Positions 52,916 through 61,916 of a DNA stretch of 64,000 nucleotides are shown here, piece by piece (position 1 is the first letter of the stretch; each line of letters opens with the position of its first letter). A model generated the notes under the pieces. The model did no database searches, was not told the DNA's origin, and saw only the letters and a list, made by a program, of their open reading frames with translations. A program made the translations under genes and the position numbers. Source of the DNA: Paracidobacterium acidisoli (GTDB lineage Bacteria > Acidobacteriota > Terriglobia > Terriglobales > Acidobacteriaceae); NCBI RefSeq assembly GCF_003428625.2, contig NZ_QVQT02000001.1:620001-684000 (forward strand), written 5' to 3'.

Positions 52916-53719
52916 ATGAAATTGACTCTCAAAATCTGGCGCCAGAAGAGCAGAAACGACAAGGGACAGTTCGTCACCTACACGATGAACGACGTCAATC
53001 CCGAGATGTCCATGCTCGAGTGCCTCGATGTGCTGAACGAAACGCTCATCGAAAAGGGCGAGGAACCGGTTGCCTTCGAGCACGACTGCCGTGAAGGCAT
53101 CTGCGGCTCCTGCGGCTTCATGATCAACGGCGTCGCTCACGGTCCGGAGCGCGCCACCACCGTCTGCCAGCTCACCATGCGCCACTTTAAGGATGGGCAG
53201 GAGCTGGTCATCGAGCCGTGGCGTGCAAAGGCCTTCCCGCAGATCAAGGATCTCGTCGTCGACCGCCGCGCCTTCGACCGCATCATCGCCTCCGGCGGAT
53301 ACGTCTCCATCTCCACCGGCAATGCGACCGACGGCAACACGCACCTCATCGGCAAAGACACCTCCGACCGCGCCATGGACGCCGCCGCCTGCATCGGCTG
53401 CGGAGCCTGCGTCGCCGCCTGCCCCAACGCGTCAGCCGCGCTCTTTACCGGTGCCAAGATCGCCCACCTCGGCATTCTGCCCCAGGGCAAGCCTGAGCAG
53501 GATCGCCGCGCCCGCGGCATGGTGGCGCAGCTGAACACCGAGCCCTTCGGCAGCTGCACCAATATCGGCGAGTGCACCGGCGCCTGCCCCAAGGAGATTC
53601 CTCTCGAGGTCATCTCCGTCATGAACCGCGACTACATCCGCGCCAGCTGGAAGAAGCGCGATGACGATGTGCGCACCGTGCGTCCCGTCACCGACTGGAG
53701 CCTCTCTTCAAAGCCATAA
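52916..53719 (+). CDS. sdhB: Succinate dehydrogenase iron-sulfur subunit
   Basis: 267 residues. Three clusters visible: [2Fe-2S] in [11 protein letters not shown] with the later Cys in TTVCQLTM, then [12 protein letters not shown] and [12 protein letters not shown] for the [4Fe-4S] and [3Fe-4S] sites. It moves electrons from FAD to the haems of SdhC. It ends the sdhCAB operon before a hairpin terminator. Gene order sdhC-A-B matches the b558-type systems. Confidence 0.95.
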   Translation: MKLTLKIWRQKSRNDKGQFVTYTMNDVNPEMSMLECLDVLNETLIEKGEEPVAFEHDCREGICGSCGFMINGVAHGPERATTVCQLTMRHFKDGQELVIEPWRAKAFPQIKDLVVDRRAFDRIIASGGYVSISTGNATDGNTHLIGKDTSDRAMDAAACIGCGACVAACPNASAALFTGAKIAHLGILPQGKPEQDRRARGMVAQLNTEPFGSCTNIGECTGACPKEIPLEVISVMNRDYIRASWKKRDDDVRTVRPVTDWSLSSKP

Positions 53720-53755
53720 GCCGGTCGATCAACCCGGCGCTGCAGCCAATTTGCG

Positions 53756-53787
53756 GAATGCCCGTTCTCTCCTGAGAGCGGGCATTC
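53756..53787 (+). terminator. Terminator of sdhCAB
   Basis: GAATGCCCG (53756-53764) pairs with CGGGCATTC (53779-53787), and TCTC/GAGA extends the stem inside. It lies 37 nt after the sdhB stop and is followed by GCATTTAT. Confidence 0.7.
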
Positions 53788-53854
53788 GCATTTATACCGC
53801 TTACGGCAGGCTTGTTTTCAGCAGCGCAGCGCATTCCGTCTTCGCCGCTCCTGT

Positions 53855-54739
53855 TCATGCCCGGTACACGCGCCGGATCTCATCCACCAGCTTCACCCAC
53901 GCCTCCAGATCGACGAAGTGTCCCACTCCCGGCAGCGGACGCCAGTCTCCCTCGCAGCCCGCGTCGTTAAAGCTTTTGATCGACACCGCCGACGGCAGCG
54001 CGCCGTCCTCCATGCCCCACACCAGCGTTACCGGCGTAGTGATCGGCGTCTTATACAGGTCATACAGCCGTCTGTGCCGCGAAGGAAAAATGAGCGACTG
54101 GAAAAACTGCCGGTAGTACTCCACCGGCCCGTGTATATCGCGCGGACGCTGAAAGCGCGCCACAATCTCATCCACCAGCGCGCGGTCCATCGTTCCCGGC
54201 TGCCCTTCCCGCACGGTGAAGGACCAGCGCAGCGCCTTTCGCCCGATGCCTGTCGTCATAAACCACTCCGGCAGATACGGCACCTGATACGGCAGCACCC
54301 ACGGAATGCGAAAGATCTGCCAGTCCTCCAGCGTGAACGCGGCGCGCACCAGCGTCCTGGGATGCGTGCAGTTCACCACCACCAGCCTGCGAATCATCGG
54401 CGAGAAGCGATGCGCAAAGAGCCATCCGATCGCGCCGCCCCAGTCGTGCGTCATCAGCAGCGCGCCCTGTATGCCCAGCGCTTCGATCAGCGCCTTCACA
54501 TCGTCGGTCAGCGTGAAGACGTCATAGCCGCTCTTTGGATAACTCGATCCGGGAAACCCACGCAGATCCGGCGCGTAGATGCGGCACTCCGGCATCAGCT
54601 CCATCACATGCCGCCAGCTCATCCACCCTTCCGGATAGCCGTGCAGGCACAGAATCTGCGGTGCGCTCTGCGGTCCCGACACAGCTACGTGAAAGGTGAT
54701 GCCGTTGGCGGCCACCTGTCTGTGTTCGATCAGGGCCAC
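53855..54739 (-). CDS. Epoxide hydrolase-like alpha/beta hydrolase
   Basis: 294 residues from GTG 54739 (GGAG 8 nt before); the frame runs open to 55018 without a better start. Fold signature LCLHGYPEGWMSW (oxyanion hole HGYP), nucleophile Asp in THDWGGAIGW, and the end His in GVGHFVDLE. HGxP plus an Asp nucleophile and lid Tyr residues are typical of soluble epoxide hydrolases and haloalkane dehalogenases. It would detoxify epoxides or open a catabolic intermediate; the substrate is unknown. Divergent from the dipeptidase gene. Confidence 0.85.
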   Translation of the reverse strand: MALIEHRQVAANGITFHVAVSGPQSAPQILCLHGYPEGWMSWRHVMELMPECRIYAPDLRGFPGSSYPKSGYDVFTLTDDVKALIEALGIQGALLMTHDWGGAIGWLFAHRFSPMIRRLVVVNCTHPRTLVRAAFTLEDWQIFRIPWVLPYQVPYLPEWFMTTGIGRKALRWSFTVREGQPGTMDRALVDEIVARFQRPRDIHGPVEYYRQFFQSLIFPSRHRRLYDLYKTPITTPVTLVWGMEDGALPSAVSIKSFNDAGCEGDWRPLPGVGHFVDLEAWVKLVDEIRRVYRA

Positions 54740-54951
54740 GGTGCGTGCTCCGAAAATGAGAGTGTGAAAACTTCGGATCAGCGAAAAACGAGGTGCTCCG
54801 GACAATACCAGAAAGACCTGCCCTTCGCCAGAAAGATTTGCCCGCCGCCCGGCAGCGATCCTCCGTGAAATCGAGCCTTCCGTTGTTACAATCCCCTTGC
54901 CGGCGCTGCTCCTTCTCGCCTGCTCACTGTCCTGTTCCGTTGCCCGCCACC

Positions 54952-56187
54952 ATGCTTCCGCACATCGCGAAGCAATCCACACAGACCTCTGCAAAGGTTC
55001 CCTCCGTGACGCATACACGCTCTCATCTCTCTCCGGAAGCGGTGCACAACAGCGCCATCGTCATCGACACGCACGCTGACACCACGCAGCGCCTCGTCGA
55101 CGAGCACTACGACCTCGCCGATCCTCTCCATGGCGGCGACTTTAACTTCGCTTCGGCAAAGCAGGGCAACCTTGCCGCCGAGTTCTTCGCCATCTGGGTC
55201 CGGCCCGACCTCTGCAAGGGGCAGGAGGCGCACCGCACCCTTGCGCTCATCGATGCCGTTTACCAGCAGGCCGCAAAGCATCCCGGCAAAATGCGCATGG
55301 CCTTCTCACCCGCCGGCATTTACGCCGCGCACCGCGAGCACAAACTCGCCGCGCTCATGGGCATCGAAGGCGGCCACTCCATCGAGAACAGCCTTGGCCT
55401 GCTCCGCGACTACTACCGCCTCGGCGTGCGCTACATGACGCTCACCTGGTCGAACTCCATCGACTGGGCCAACTCCTCCGGCGATGAAGGCAGGCCCGGT
55501 GTGCCGCACACTCCCGACGGGCTCACGCCCTTCGGCAAAGAGGTGGTGCGCGAGATGAACCGCCTCGGCATGATGGTCGACATCTCCCACGCCGCCGACG
55601 ATACCTTCTGGGCCGTCATCGCCACCTCGAAAGCTCCCGTCATCGCCTCTCACTCCTGCGCCCGCGCGCTCTGCGACGCGCCGCGCAACATGACCGACGA
55701 GATGCTTCGCGCCGTCGCCAAAAGCGGCGGAGTCATTCAGGTGAACTTCTACTCGGCCTTTCTCAGCCAGGCTTATCGCAACGCTTTACTCGCGCAGCAG
55801 CCGCAGGTGGACAAGGCAAAGCAGACGCTCCGGGACCGGTACAAAGCCGAAGGTAAAGAGGTCACGTACCGTGATCTCGAAAAAATCGAGCTCGAATACG
55901 CCAATCGCATTCCGCGTCCGCCCTTCAGCGACCTTATCGATCACATCGACCACATCGCCGAAGTGGCAGGCATCGACCACGCCGGTCTCGGCTCCGACTT
56001 CGACGGCGTCGGCGGACAGCTTCCTCAGGGCATCGACTCGGCCGCCGATCTGCCGAAGATCACCGCAGCGCTCATGGCCCGCGGCTACTCCGCGCAGGAC
56101 TGCCGCAAAATTCTCGGCGGAAATTTCCTCCGCGTCTTCCGCCAGGCGCAGGCCGTGGCAAAGCAGATGCAAAGCGCGCCGCAATAA
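54952..56187 (+). CDS. Membrane dipeptidase-like peptidase, M19 family
   Basis: 411 residues from ATG 54952; no signal peptide in this frame. M19 (renal dipeptidase) zinc motifs: IDTHADT near the start, GIEGGHSIENSLG, VDISHAADDTFW, IASHSCARALCD and GSDFDGV. It hydrolyses dipeptides, possibly D-amino-acid or beta-lactam-like ones. A lipoprotein-like signal (LLLACSLS) exists just upstream but in another frame (from 54897), so a frameshift or an unsettled start is possible. A TACAAT -10-like box is at 54886. Confidence 0.87.
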   Translation: MLPHIAKQSTQTSAKVPSVTHTRSHLSPEAVHNSAIVIDTHADTTQRLVDEHYDLADPLHGGDFNFASAKQGNLAAEFFAIWVRPDLCKGQEAHRTLALIDAVYQQAAKHPGKMRMAFSPAGIYAAHREHKLAALMGIEGGHSIENSLGLLRDYYRLGVRYMTLTWSNSIDWANSSGDEGRPGVPHTPDGLTPFGKEVVREMNRLGMMVDISHAADDTFWAVIATSKAPVIASHSCARALCDAPRNMTDEMLRAVAKSGGVIQVNFYSAFLSQAYRNALLAQQPQVDKAKQTLRDRYKAEGKEVTYRDLEKIELEYANRIPRPPFSDLIDHIDHIAEVAGIDHAGLGSDFDGVGGQLPQGIDSAADLPKITAALMARGYSAQDCRKILGGNFLRVFRQAQAVAKQMQSAPQ

Positions 56188-56282
56188 TCAGACCTTATTC
56201 GCTCGCCTCGGGATCTCCATCCGCTCGCGGCGGCTGGCCCCAGGCACGGCGCATACGTTACCCTGTCCTTTCGGACTTTTGA

Positions 56283-57101
56283 ATGATCTCGATACGACGC
56301 ACCGCCCTGGCCTTTGCCATTACGACATGCCTCGCTCTCACCGCCGCTGCGCAGCAGCCGGCCACTCCGCAGACGCCTCCCGCAACGCCTGCGCCCGCAT
56401 CCGGCCAAACGCCCAGCCCCGCATCGACTCCCGCATCCAGTCAGGACCTGCCCGATGCTCCCGGAGCGCAGCCGCAGGCTCGTCCCGCGCCCGAACCCAC
56501 CGGCCCCACCGCCGTTCTCGACACCAGCATGGGCCGCATCACCTGCCAGCTCTTTTCGCAGCAGGCGCCCGAGACCGTCGCCAATTTCATCGGCCTCGCC
56601 GAAGGCACAAAGGACTGGACCGATCCCGTCACGAAGGAAAAAGTGCACGGCAAGCCCTTCTACGACGGCACCATCTTTCACCGCGTCATTCCCGACTTCA
56701 TGATCCAGGGCGGCGACCGCACCGGCACCGGCATGGGCGATCCCGGCTACCTCTTTAAGGATGAGCTCAACCCGGACCTGAACTTCGACGTGCCCGGACG
56801 GCTCGCCATGGCCAACTCCGGCCCCGATACCAACGGCTCGCAGTTCTTCATCACCGAAGTGCCGACCGAGTGGCTCAATCAGAAGCACACCATCTTCGGT
56901 CAGTGCGATCAGCACGGCATCCTCGTCGCCCAGTCCATCGCTCAGGTCCAGCGCGACCGCGACGACAAGCCGGCCGATCCCGTCGTTCTCAAAAAAGTGA
57001 CCATCGTTCCAACTGGTCAGCCTCTGCCGCCTCCGCCTGCGGATACCACCGCTCCGGCGCAGGCCCCCGCTGCAGCGCCGCAAGCCGCTCCGCAGCAGTA
57101 A
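56283..57101 (+). CDS. Exported cyclophilin-type peptidyl-prolyl isomerase
   Basis: 272 residues. Signal peptide (about 1-23, ending TAAAQ), a Pro/Ala/Ser-rich linker (about 25-75), then a cyclophilin domain (about 75-240) with [15 protein letters not shown], the catalytic Arg in FHRV, and [10 protein letters not shown] written [10 protein letters not shown], plus a Pro/Ala tail. It would speed proline isomerisation in the periplasm. A second cyclophilin gene without a signal follows 35 nt later. Confidence 0.92.
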   Translation: MISIRRTALAFAITTCLALTAAAQQPATPQTPPATPAPASGQTPSPASTPASSQDLPDAPGAQPQARPAPEPTGPTAVLDTSMGRITCQLFSQQAPETVANFIGLAEGTKDWTDPVTKEKVHGKPFYDGTIFHRVIPDFMIQGGDRTGTGMGDPGYLFKDELNPDLNFDVPGRLAMANSGPDTNGSQFFITEVPTEWLNQKHTIFGQCDQHGILVAQSIAQVQRDRDDKPADPVVLKKVTIVPTGQPLPPPPADTTAPAQAPAAAPQAAPQQ

Positions 57102-57136
57102 CCTCATCTTCAACCAACACGTGAGGAGTTCTCTGT

Positions 57137-57667
57137 ATGTCGCGTCAACCTGGAACTTATGCCGTTTTCAATACCAGCGAAGGACAGATCGTTGTCCGCC
57201 TTTTCGAGAAGGACGCGCCCAAGACCGTCGCCAACTTCATCGAGCTCGCCGAAGGATCGCGCGAATGGACGCACCCCATCACGAACAAAAAGAGCAGTGA
57301 CAAACTCTACGACGCCACCATCTTTCACCGCGTCATTCCCGACTTCATGATCCAGGGCGGCGATCCCGCAGGCTCCGGCTTCGGCGGCCCCGGCTATCGC
57401 TTCGAGGACGAGACCAAGGGCTCTCCGCACCGTTTCGACAAGAAGGGCAAGCTGGCCATGGCCAATGCCGGACCCAACACCAACGGCTCGCAGTTCTTCA
57501 TCACCGTCGCCGCGACCGACTGGCTCACCGGCAAGCACACCATCTTCGGTGAAGTGGTCGAAGGTCAGGAGATCGCCGACAAAATCTCCAAAGTGGCGAC
57601 CGCCGCGCAGGACAAGCCGCGTAATCCTGTCGTGATCCAGAGCCTGCAGATCGAGCGCGTCGCTTAA
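57137..57667 (+). CDS. Cytoplasmic cyclophilin-type peptidyl-prolyl isomerase
   Basis: 176 residues. Cyclophilin domain with [16 protein letters not shown] and [12 protein letters not shown], and no signal peptide. Its sequence is close to the upstream exported one, so the pair looks like a duplication in which one copy gained an export signal and linkers. A GGAG precedes the ATG. A strong terminator follows. Confidence 0.92.
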   Translation: MSRQPGTYAVFNTSEGQIVVRLFEKDAPKTVANFIELAEGSREWTHPITNKKSSDKLYDATIFHRVIPDFMIQGGDPAGSGFGGPGYRFEDETKGSPHRFDKKGKLAMANAGPNTNGSQFFITVAATDWLTGKHTIFGEVVEGQEIADKISKVATAAQDKPRNPVVIQSLQIERVA

Positions 57668-57690
57668 TTCACAGGCCGCAGTGCTTCTTC

Positions 57691-57715
57691 AAAGGCCCGC
57701 TCCGCGCGGGCCTTT
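57691..57715 (+). terminator. Terminator after the cyclophilin genes
   Basis: AAAGGCCCGC (57691-57700) and GCGGGCCTTT (57706-57715) form a perfect 10-bp stem with a 5-nt loop and a T-rich end (CCTTTCTTCT), 24 nt after the stop. Confidence 0.85.
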
Positions 57716-57765
57716 CTTCTGCCGGAAGGACGATCGCGCAGGCCTGCTCTTCAGCTCCTCTGCCG

Positions 57766-57776
57766 TGGTCGAACCA
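57766..57776 (+). promoter_or_regulatory. Candidate GntR/FadR-type operator before the acid-sugar operon
   Basis: TGGT-CGA-ACCA fits the TGGTnnnACCA pattern bound by the FadR branch of GntR repressors, which often control sugar-acid genes. It lies 36 bp before the kdgT-like start, next to a TACGAT box at 57782 that could be a -10. No GntR gene is in the window. Confidence 0.4.
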
Positions 57777-57812
57777 CAATACGATACGATTCGAAGAGAG
57801 CCGAAACCCACC

Positions 57813-58808
57813 ATGCAGATCAGAGTGAAGCGCGCGATCGAGAATGTCCCCGGAGGCATGATGATCGTTCCGCTCGTCCTCGGAGCCGTCATCACCACCC
57901 TCGCTCCGCGCACCGCCGCCTTCTTCGGCTCCTTCACCGGCGCTCTGTTCACCGGCGCGCTTCCCATCCTCGCCGTCTTCTACGTGTGCATGGGAAGCAC
58001 CATCTCCGTGCGCTCGCTTCCTGAGGTCGTCCGCCGCGGCGGTGCTCTGATGGGCACCAAGATCGTGCTCGGCATCCTCGCCGGTCTTCTGCTGGGACAC
58101 CTCATCGGCGTACAGCCCATTCACGGAGGCTGGTTCGCCGGCGTCTCCACGCTCGCCGTGGTCGCTGCCGTCAACGACACCAACGGCGGACTGTACATGG
58201 CGCTCATGAGCCAGTACGGCAGCTCCGAAGAGGCAGCGTCTTACTCCGTCATGGCGCTGGAGTCGGGACCGTTCTTCACCATGATCACCCTTGGCGTCGC
58301 CGGTCTGTCCAGCTTTCCCTGGCAGACGCTGCTCGGCGCCATCCTGCCTCTCGCCATCGGCATGATACTCGGCAACCTCGACTCCGAGCTGCGCGATTAT
58401 CTCGGCAGCGCCGCCCCGGTCATGATTCCTTTCTTCGCCTTCGCCCTCGGCGCCACGCTCGACCTCCGCCGCGTGTGGGAGGCAGGCCTGCTCGGCGTGG
58501 CACTCGGCATCGCCATCATCCTCGTCACCGGAACCCTGCTCATCCTCATCGACCGCCTCATCGGCGGCAAAGGCACGGCCGGCATCGCCGCCGCCACCAC
58601 TGCAGGAAACGCCGCCGCCGTGCCCGCGCTGGTCGCGGCCGCAAATCACCGCTACGCCGAGGCCGCCGGACCGGCAACGGTGCTCGTCGCCTCCAGCGTC
58701 ATCGTCACCGCCTTCCTCGTGCCGCCGCTCACCGCATGGTGGGACCGCCGGACGCGGGGCGGCCCATCCGGCAACCCGCCGCTCCCAGCCGTTGAAGAGG
58801 CTCTCTGA
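57813..58808 (+). CDS. KdgT-family 2-keto-3-deoxygluconate permease-like transporter
   Basis: 331 residues with about ten membrane helices. Family motifs: [14 protein letters not shown] at the start, [30 protein letters not shown] and [15 protein letters not shown]. The KdgT family imports sugar acids with protons. It is followed with no gap by the acid-sugar kinase, so the substrate is probably a four-carbon acid rather than KDG. ATG 57813 is used; a frame from 57681 runs through the terminator and operator. Confidence 0.85.
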   Translation: MQIRVKRAIENVPGGMMIVPLVLGAVITTLAPRTAAFFGSFTGALFTGALPILAVFYVCMGSTISVRSLPEVVRRGGALMGTKIVLGILAGLLLGHLIGVQPIHGGWFAGVSTLAVVAAVNDTNGGLYMALMSQYGSSEEAASYSVMALESGPFFTMITLGVAGLSSFPWQTLLGAILPLAIGMILGNLDSELRDYLGSAAPVMIPFFAFALGATLDLRRVWEAGLLGVALGIAIILVTGTLLILIDRLIGGKGTAGIAAATTAGNAAAVPALVAAANHRYAEAAGPATVLVASSVIVTAFLVPPLTAWWDRRTRGGPSGNPPLPAVEEAL

Positions 58809-60086
58809 ATGCAGCGCATGCTGGTCATCGCCGACGATCTCTCCGGCGCCGCCGACTGCGGCGTTGCCTGCTCGAGTCACGGGCTCAGCGCCGTCGTCCT
58901 TCTCGACGAGATCGAAAACGAGATCGAGGCCGACGTCCTCTCCGTCGACAGTGACACGCGCTACGCCGCTCCCGAAAAAGCCGCTGCCGAAACAGCAAAG
59001 CTCACACGCCGTTATGGCCGCGAGCGCCTGCTCTTCAAAAAAATCGACTCCACCCTGCGCGGCAACGTCGCCGTGGAGCTGGCCGCCGCCCTGTATACGC
59101 AGCGCGAGCTCACCGGCAAACGCGTCGTTGTTGTGCTGGCTCCCGCCTTTCCGGCGCACGGACGCACCACACGCGACGGCCGGCAGCTTCTCCACGGCAG
59201 GCCGATCGAGGAGGCCGATCTCTGGCTGCGCGAGCCCGTCACGCCGCTCTCGCACATCCCCACGCTGCTGCAGACCGCCGGTCTTCTGCCCGCAGTGATC
59301 CCGCTCAGCCTTGTCCGCTCTGCGCCCGACACGCTGCGCGTCGACATGCAGCAGATGGCCGAAAAGGCCGATGTGCTCATCTGCGACGCCGAGGACGAAG
59401 ATGATCTGCGCGCCATTGCCGAAGCCTCCACCGCGCTCGGGACGCAGACCATCTGGGCCGGCTCCGCGGGACTCGCCTGGCATCTGCCGCGGGCCGCAGG
59501 CCTGGCCCGCTCCACACCCTGCATCATCGACCGGCCCGCCCTTGCCGGTCCCGTGCTCTTCGTCATGGGCAGCCTCTCTCCGGTCTCGCGCGAGCAGGTC
59601 CGCACCCTCGTCTCCTCTTCCGATGTCCTTCCCATCGTCGTCTCGCCCGAAACGCTGCTGAGCGGCGCAGAGTCTCCGGAGTGGCACGAGCATCAGGCCG
59701 CGATGCGCGACGCCCTCACCTCCGGCAAAGATGTCGTCCTCACCGTCGCCGCCGACCGCCTCATCGCGCAGGAAAGAGGACAGGCGCTTTGCGCTGCTCT
59801 GGCGCAGATGGCCGCGCCCTGCCCGGAAAGCATCGGCGCTCTTGTGGCATCGGGTGGAGAAACCGCGCGCGCCGTGCTCCAGGCCTTCGGCATCACGCGC
59901 CTGCGCCTCATCGGCGAAGTCGAAGCGGGCCTGCCCTTCTCCCTTGCCGACGGCTGGAACAGACCGTTGCCGGTGCTGACCAGGGCCGGCGGATTCGGCA
60001 CGCCGCAAACGCTCCTTCACTGCCTCCGGTTTCTGCGCGAGCCCGATCGTCACGCCGCGGACTCCGGCTCAACACGAAGATTCTGA
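58809..60086 (+). CDS. Four-carbon acid sugar kinase (DUF1537, DtnK/OtnK-like)
   Basis: 425 residues. N-terminal substrate domain starts LVIADDLSGAADCGVA with KKIDSTLRGN; the C-terminal nucleotide domain carries LVASGGETARAVL and ends with LTRAGGFGTPQTL. Members phosphorylate the 4-OH of D-threonate, L-threonate or D-erythronate. It is adjacent to a PdxA homologue, the combination shown in other bacteria to turn D-threonate into DHAP. It starts directly after the transporter stop, so the operon is tightly coupled. Confidence 0.88.
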   Translation: MQRMLVIADDLSGAADCGVACSSHGLSAVVLLDEIENEIEADVLSVDSDTRYAAPEKAAAETAKLTRRYGRERLLFKKIDSTLRGNVAVELAAALYTQRELTGKRVVVVLAPAFPAHGRTTRDGRQLLHGRPIEEADLWLREPVTPLSHIPTLLQTAGLLPAVIPLSLVRSAPDTLRVDMQQMAEKADVLICDAEDEDDLRAIAEASTALGTQTIWAGSAGLAWHLPRAAGLARSTPCIIDRPALAGPVLFVMGSLSPVSREQVRTLVSSSDVLPIVVSPETLLSGAESPEWHEHQAAMRDALTSGKDVVLTVAADRLIAQERGQALCAALAQMAAPCPESIGALVASGGETARAVLQAFGITRLRLIGEVEAGLPFSLADGWNRPLPVLTRAGGFGTPQTLLHCLRFLREPDRHAADSGSTRRF

Positions 60087-60104
60087 CCCGCGAGGATTCT
60101 GATC

Positions 60105-61115
60105 ATGGAACGTCCCATCATCGCCATCACAATGGGAGACGCCGCCGGCGTCGGCCCCGAGGTCATCATGAAGTGCCTCGCGCATCCCGAAATGTATGAG
60201 CAGTGCCGCCCCCTGGTCATCGGCGATGCCGAGCGCCTCCGCGAAGCCGGACGCATCGCCGGCAGTCATCTCGAAGTGCGCAGCCTCGCCCTCGATGAGA
60301 TCGCAAAGGCCGCCTTCCGCCTCGGCACTGTCGACTGCATCGACCTCAAGCTGATTCCGAAGGACCTTCCCTGGGGAAAGCTCTCGCCCATTGCCGGCGA
60401 CGCGGCCTACCGCTACATTGAAGCCGCCGCGAAGCTCGCCCTCAGCGGCCAGGTCGCCGCCATCTGCACCGCTCCTTTAAATAAGGAGGCGCTGCACGCC
60501 GGCGGTCATAAATTTCCCGGCCATACCGAGCTGCTGGCCGCGCTCACCGGCACCGATGAAGTCTCCATGATGCTCACCACGCCGAAGATGCGCGTGCTGC
60601 ACGTGACCACGCACATCGGCCTGATCGATGCCATCGCCAGGATCGAGCCCGCCCTCGTCGAGCGCACCATCGCCCGCGGATACGCCGCTCTGCAGAAGGC
60701 CGGAATCCCCGATCCCCGCATCGGCGTCTGCGGCATCAATCCGCACGCCGGCGAAAACGGCCTCTTCGGTTACGGCGAGGAAGAGACAAAGATCGTTCCC
60801 GCCATCGAAGCCTGCCGGAAAAAGGGCTGGAACGTCGAAGGCCCTCTGCCCGCCGACACGCTCTTCTTCCGCGCCCAGCGCGGCGACTTCGATCTGGTCA
60901 TCGCCATGTATCACGATCAGGGGCACGGACCGGTCAAGGTGCTGGGGCTCGAATCGGGCGTCAACATCACCATCGGCCTTCCCGTCATCCGCACCTCTGT
61001 CGACCACGGCACCGCCTTCGATATCGCAGGCACCGGCAAGGCCGACGAGCGCAGTATGATCGAGGCCATGCGCCAGGCCATTCAGCTTGCTCCGCAGCAC
61101 ACGGCCACGCACTGA
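60105..61115 (+). CDS. pdxA2: PdxA2-type 4-phospho-threonate dehydrogenase (PdxA family)
   Basis: 336 residues. ITMGDAAGVGPEVIMK at the start, TAPLNKEALHAGGHKFPGHTE and the metal site region MYHDQGHGPVK. The PdxA family oxidises and decarboxylates 4-phospho acids. With the DUF1537 kinase upstream (18 nt) and a KdgT-like permease, D-threonate 4-phosphate to DHAP and CO2 is the most likely role; the vitamin B6 role of classical PdxA cannot be excluded by sequence alone. Ends before a terminator that also occurs after the toxin gene. Confidence 0.87.
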   Translation: MERPIIAITMGDAAGVGPEVIMKCLAHPEMYEQCRPLVIGDAERLREAGRIAGSHLEVRSLALDEIAKAAFRLGTVDCIDLKLIPKDLPWGKLSPIAGDAAYRYIEAAAKLALSGQVAAICTAPLNKEALHAGGHKFPGHTELLAALTGTDEVSMMLTTPKMRVLHVTTHIGLIDAIARIEPALVERTIARGYAALQKAGIPDPRIGVCGINPHAGENGLFGYGEEETKIVPAIEACRKKGWNVEGPLPADTLFFRAQRGDFDLVIAMYHDQGHGPVKVLGLESGVNITIGLPVIRTSVDHGTAFDIAGTGKADERSMIEAMRQAIQLAPQHTATH

Positions 61116-61160
61116 GCAGAGCAGAAAACCGGACGCACGAAAATCGGAGCAGATCTGAAA

Positions 61161-61197
61161 AGAAAAGAGGCCCGCCATCGAGCGGGCCTTTCTGTTG
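61161..61197. terminator. Terminator copy 1 (after pdxA2)
   Basis: AGGCCCGC (61169-61176) and GCGGGCCT (61183-61190) with loop CATCGA, T-rich on both strands. Bases 61161-61197 recur almost exactly at 61916-61950. Confidence 0.85.
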
Positions 61198-61210
61198 CGG
61201 ATAATATGTC

Positions 61211-61232
61211 AGTAAGAAATGGTAGTCTTACT
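61211..61232 (+). promoter_or_regulatory. Inverted-repeat operator/promoter of the toxin-antitoxin module
   Basis: AGTAAGA (61211-61217) and TCTTACT (61226-61232) are perfect 7-bp arms with an 8-bp spacer. A TAATAT -10 box lies at 61202-61207, so the start point falls inside the repeat, as expected for an antitoxin autorepressor site. Confidence 0.6.
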
Positions 61233-61251
61233 TCAGGGGGAAGGAGTAAAG

Positions 61252-61503
61252 ATGGCACTCACCAGCAGCGTCAGCAGTAAGGGACAGGTCACCATTCCCC
61301 AGGAGGTGCGCGTTCGCCTGGGGCTGAAGGAAGGTGACCGGGTTGAATTTGTGGTCGAAGGCGGCCAGACCATTCTCCGTCCGGCGCACTCTCTGAAGAA
61401 CCCGTTTGAAGAGTACCTCGGCGCTTTTCCTCACTTTAAAAGCCGGGAAGAGATCAATGCCTGGATTCGTGACTTACGGGATGAAGAGCCGGAAGATAAA
61501 TGA
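61252..61503 (+). CDS. AbrB/MazE-type antitoxin
   Basis: 83 residues. N-terminal swapped-hairpin DNA-binding domain: SSKGQVTIPQEVRVRLGLKEGDRVEF. The C-terminal tail (FPHFKSREEINAWIRDLRDEE) would cap the toxin. AAGGAG precedes ATG 61252; a GTG/TTG-rich stretch from 61219 is not needed. Probably represses its own promoter through the inverted repeat at 61211-61232. It overlaps the toxin gene by four bases (ATGA). Confidence 0.9.
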   Translation: MALTSSVSSKGQVTIPQEVRVRLGLKEGDRVEFVVEGGQTILRPAHSLKNPFEEYLGAFPHFKSREEINAWIRDLRDEEPEDK

Positions 61504-61916
61504 GAACAGCCATTGACAGCAATGTCATCTCAGCCATCTTCTCCGCAGAATCGACGGCCAAAGACCTGATCAACGCGCTGGGGCATTCTGCCTCCCAGGG
61601 AGGCCTGGTGATCTGCCCGGTTGTGTACACGGAGCTGCACGCCTATCCGGGAGTAACCAGAGCGGACATTCATACATTTCTGGAGAAGACCCGGATTACC
61701 GTTGACTGGACGCTGGAGCGGGATATCTGGGAACTGGCATCGGAACGATTTGCGCTGTATGCCGCCCGGCGGCGGCAACACTCCGGAAATACAAAGCGCC
61801 TGATCGCCGATTTTCTGGTCGGCGCTCATGCTCTGCTGCGCGCCGATTGCCTGCTGACTTTGGATAAACGCGGATATCGAGAAAATTTTGGCGAACTAAC
61901 CCTGATCGCAGTATGA
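61500..61916 (+). CDS. PIN-domain toxin (VapC-like)
   Basis: 138 residues. The PIN acidic residues are in AIDSNVI (D6), TELHAYP (E45), IADFLVGAHA (D104) and LTLDKRGY (D122), the set that binds metal in VapC RNases. It would cleave RNA when the antitoxin is lost. A VapC toxin with an AbrB antitoxin is the common VapBC pairing. The stop overlaps the first base of the second terminator copy, so the module fills exactly the space between two terminator copies. Confidence 0.88.
   Translation: MRTAIDSNVISAIFSAESTAKDLINALGHSASQGGLVICPVVYTELHAYPGVTRADIHTFLEKTRITVDWTLERDIWELASERFALYAARRRQHSGNTKRLIADFLVGAHALLRADCLLTLDKRGYRENFGELTLIAV

Noticed and set aside
57669-60053. Minus-strand reading frame of 794 codons opposite the acid-sugar operon
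   Set aside because: Spans three real genes in antisense and has no recognisable domain.
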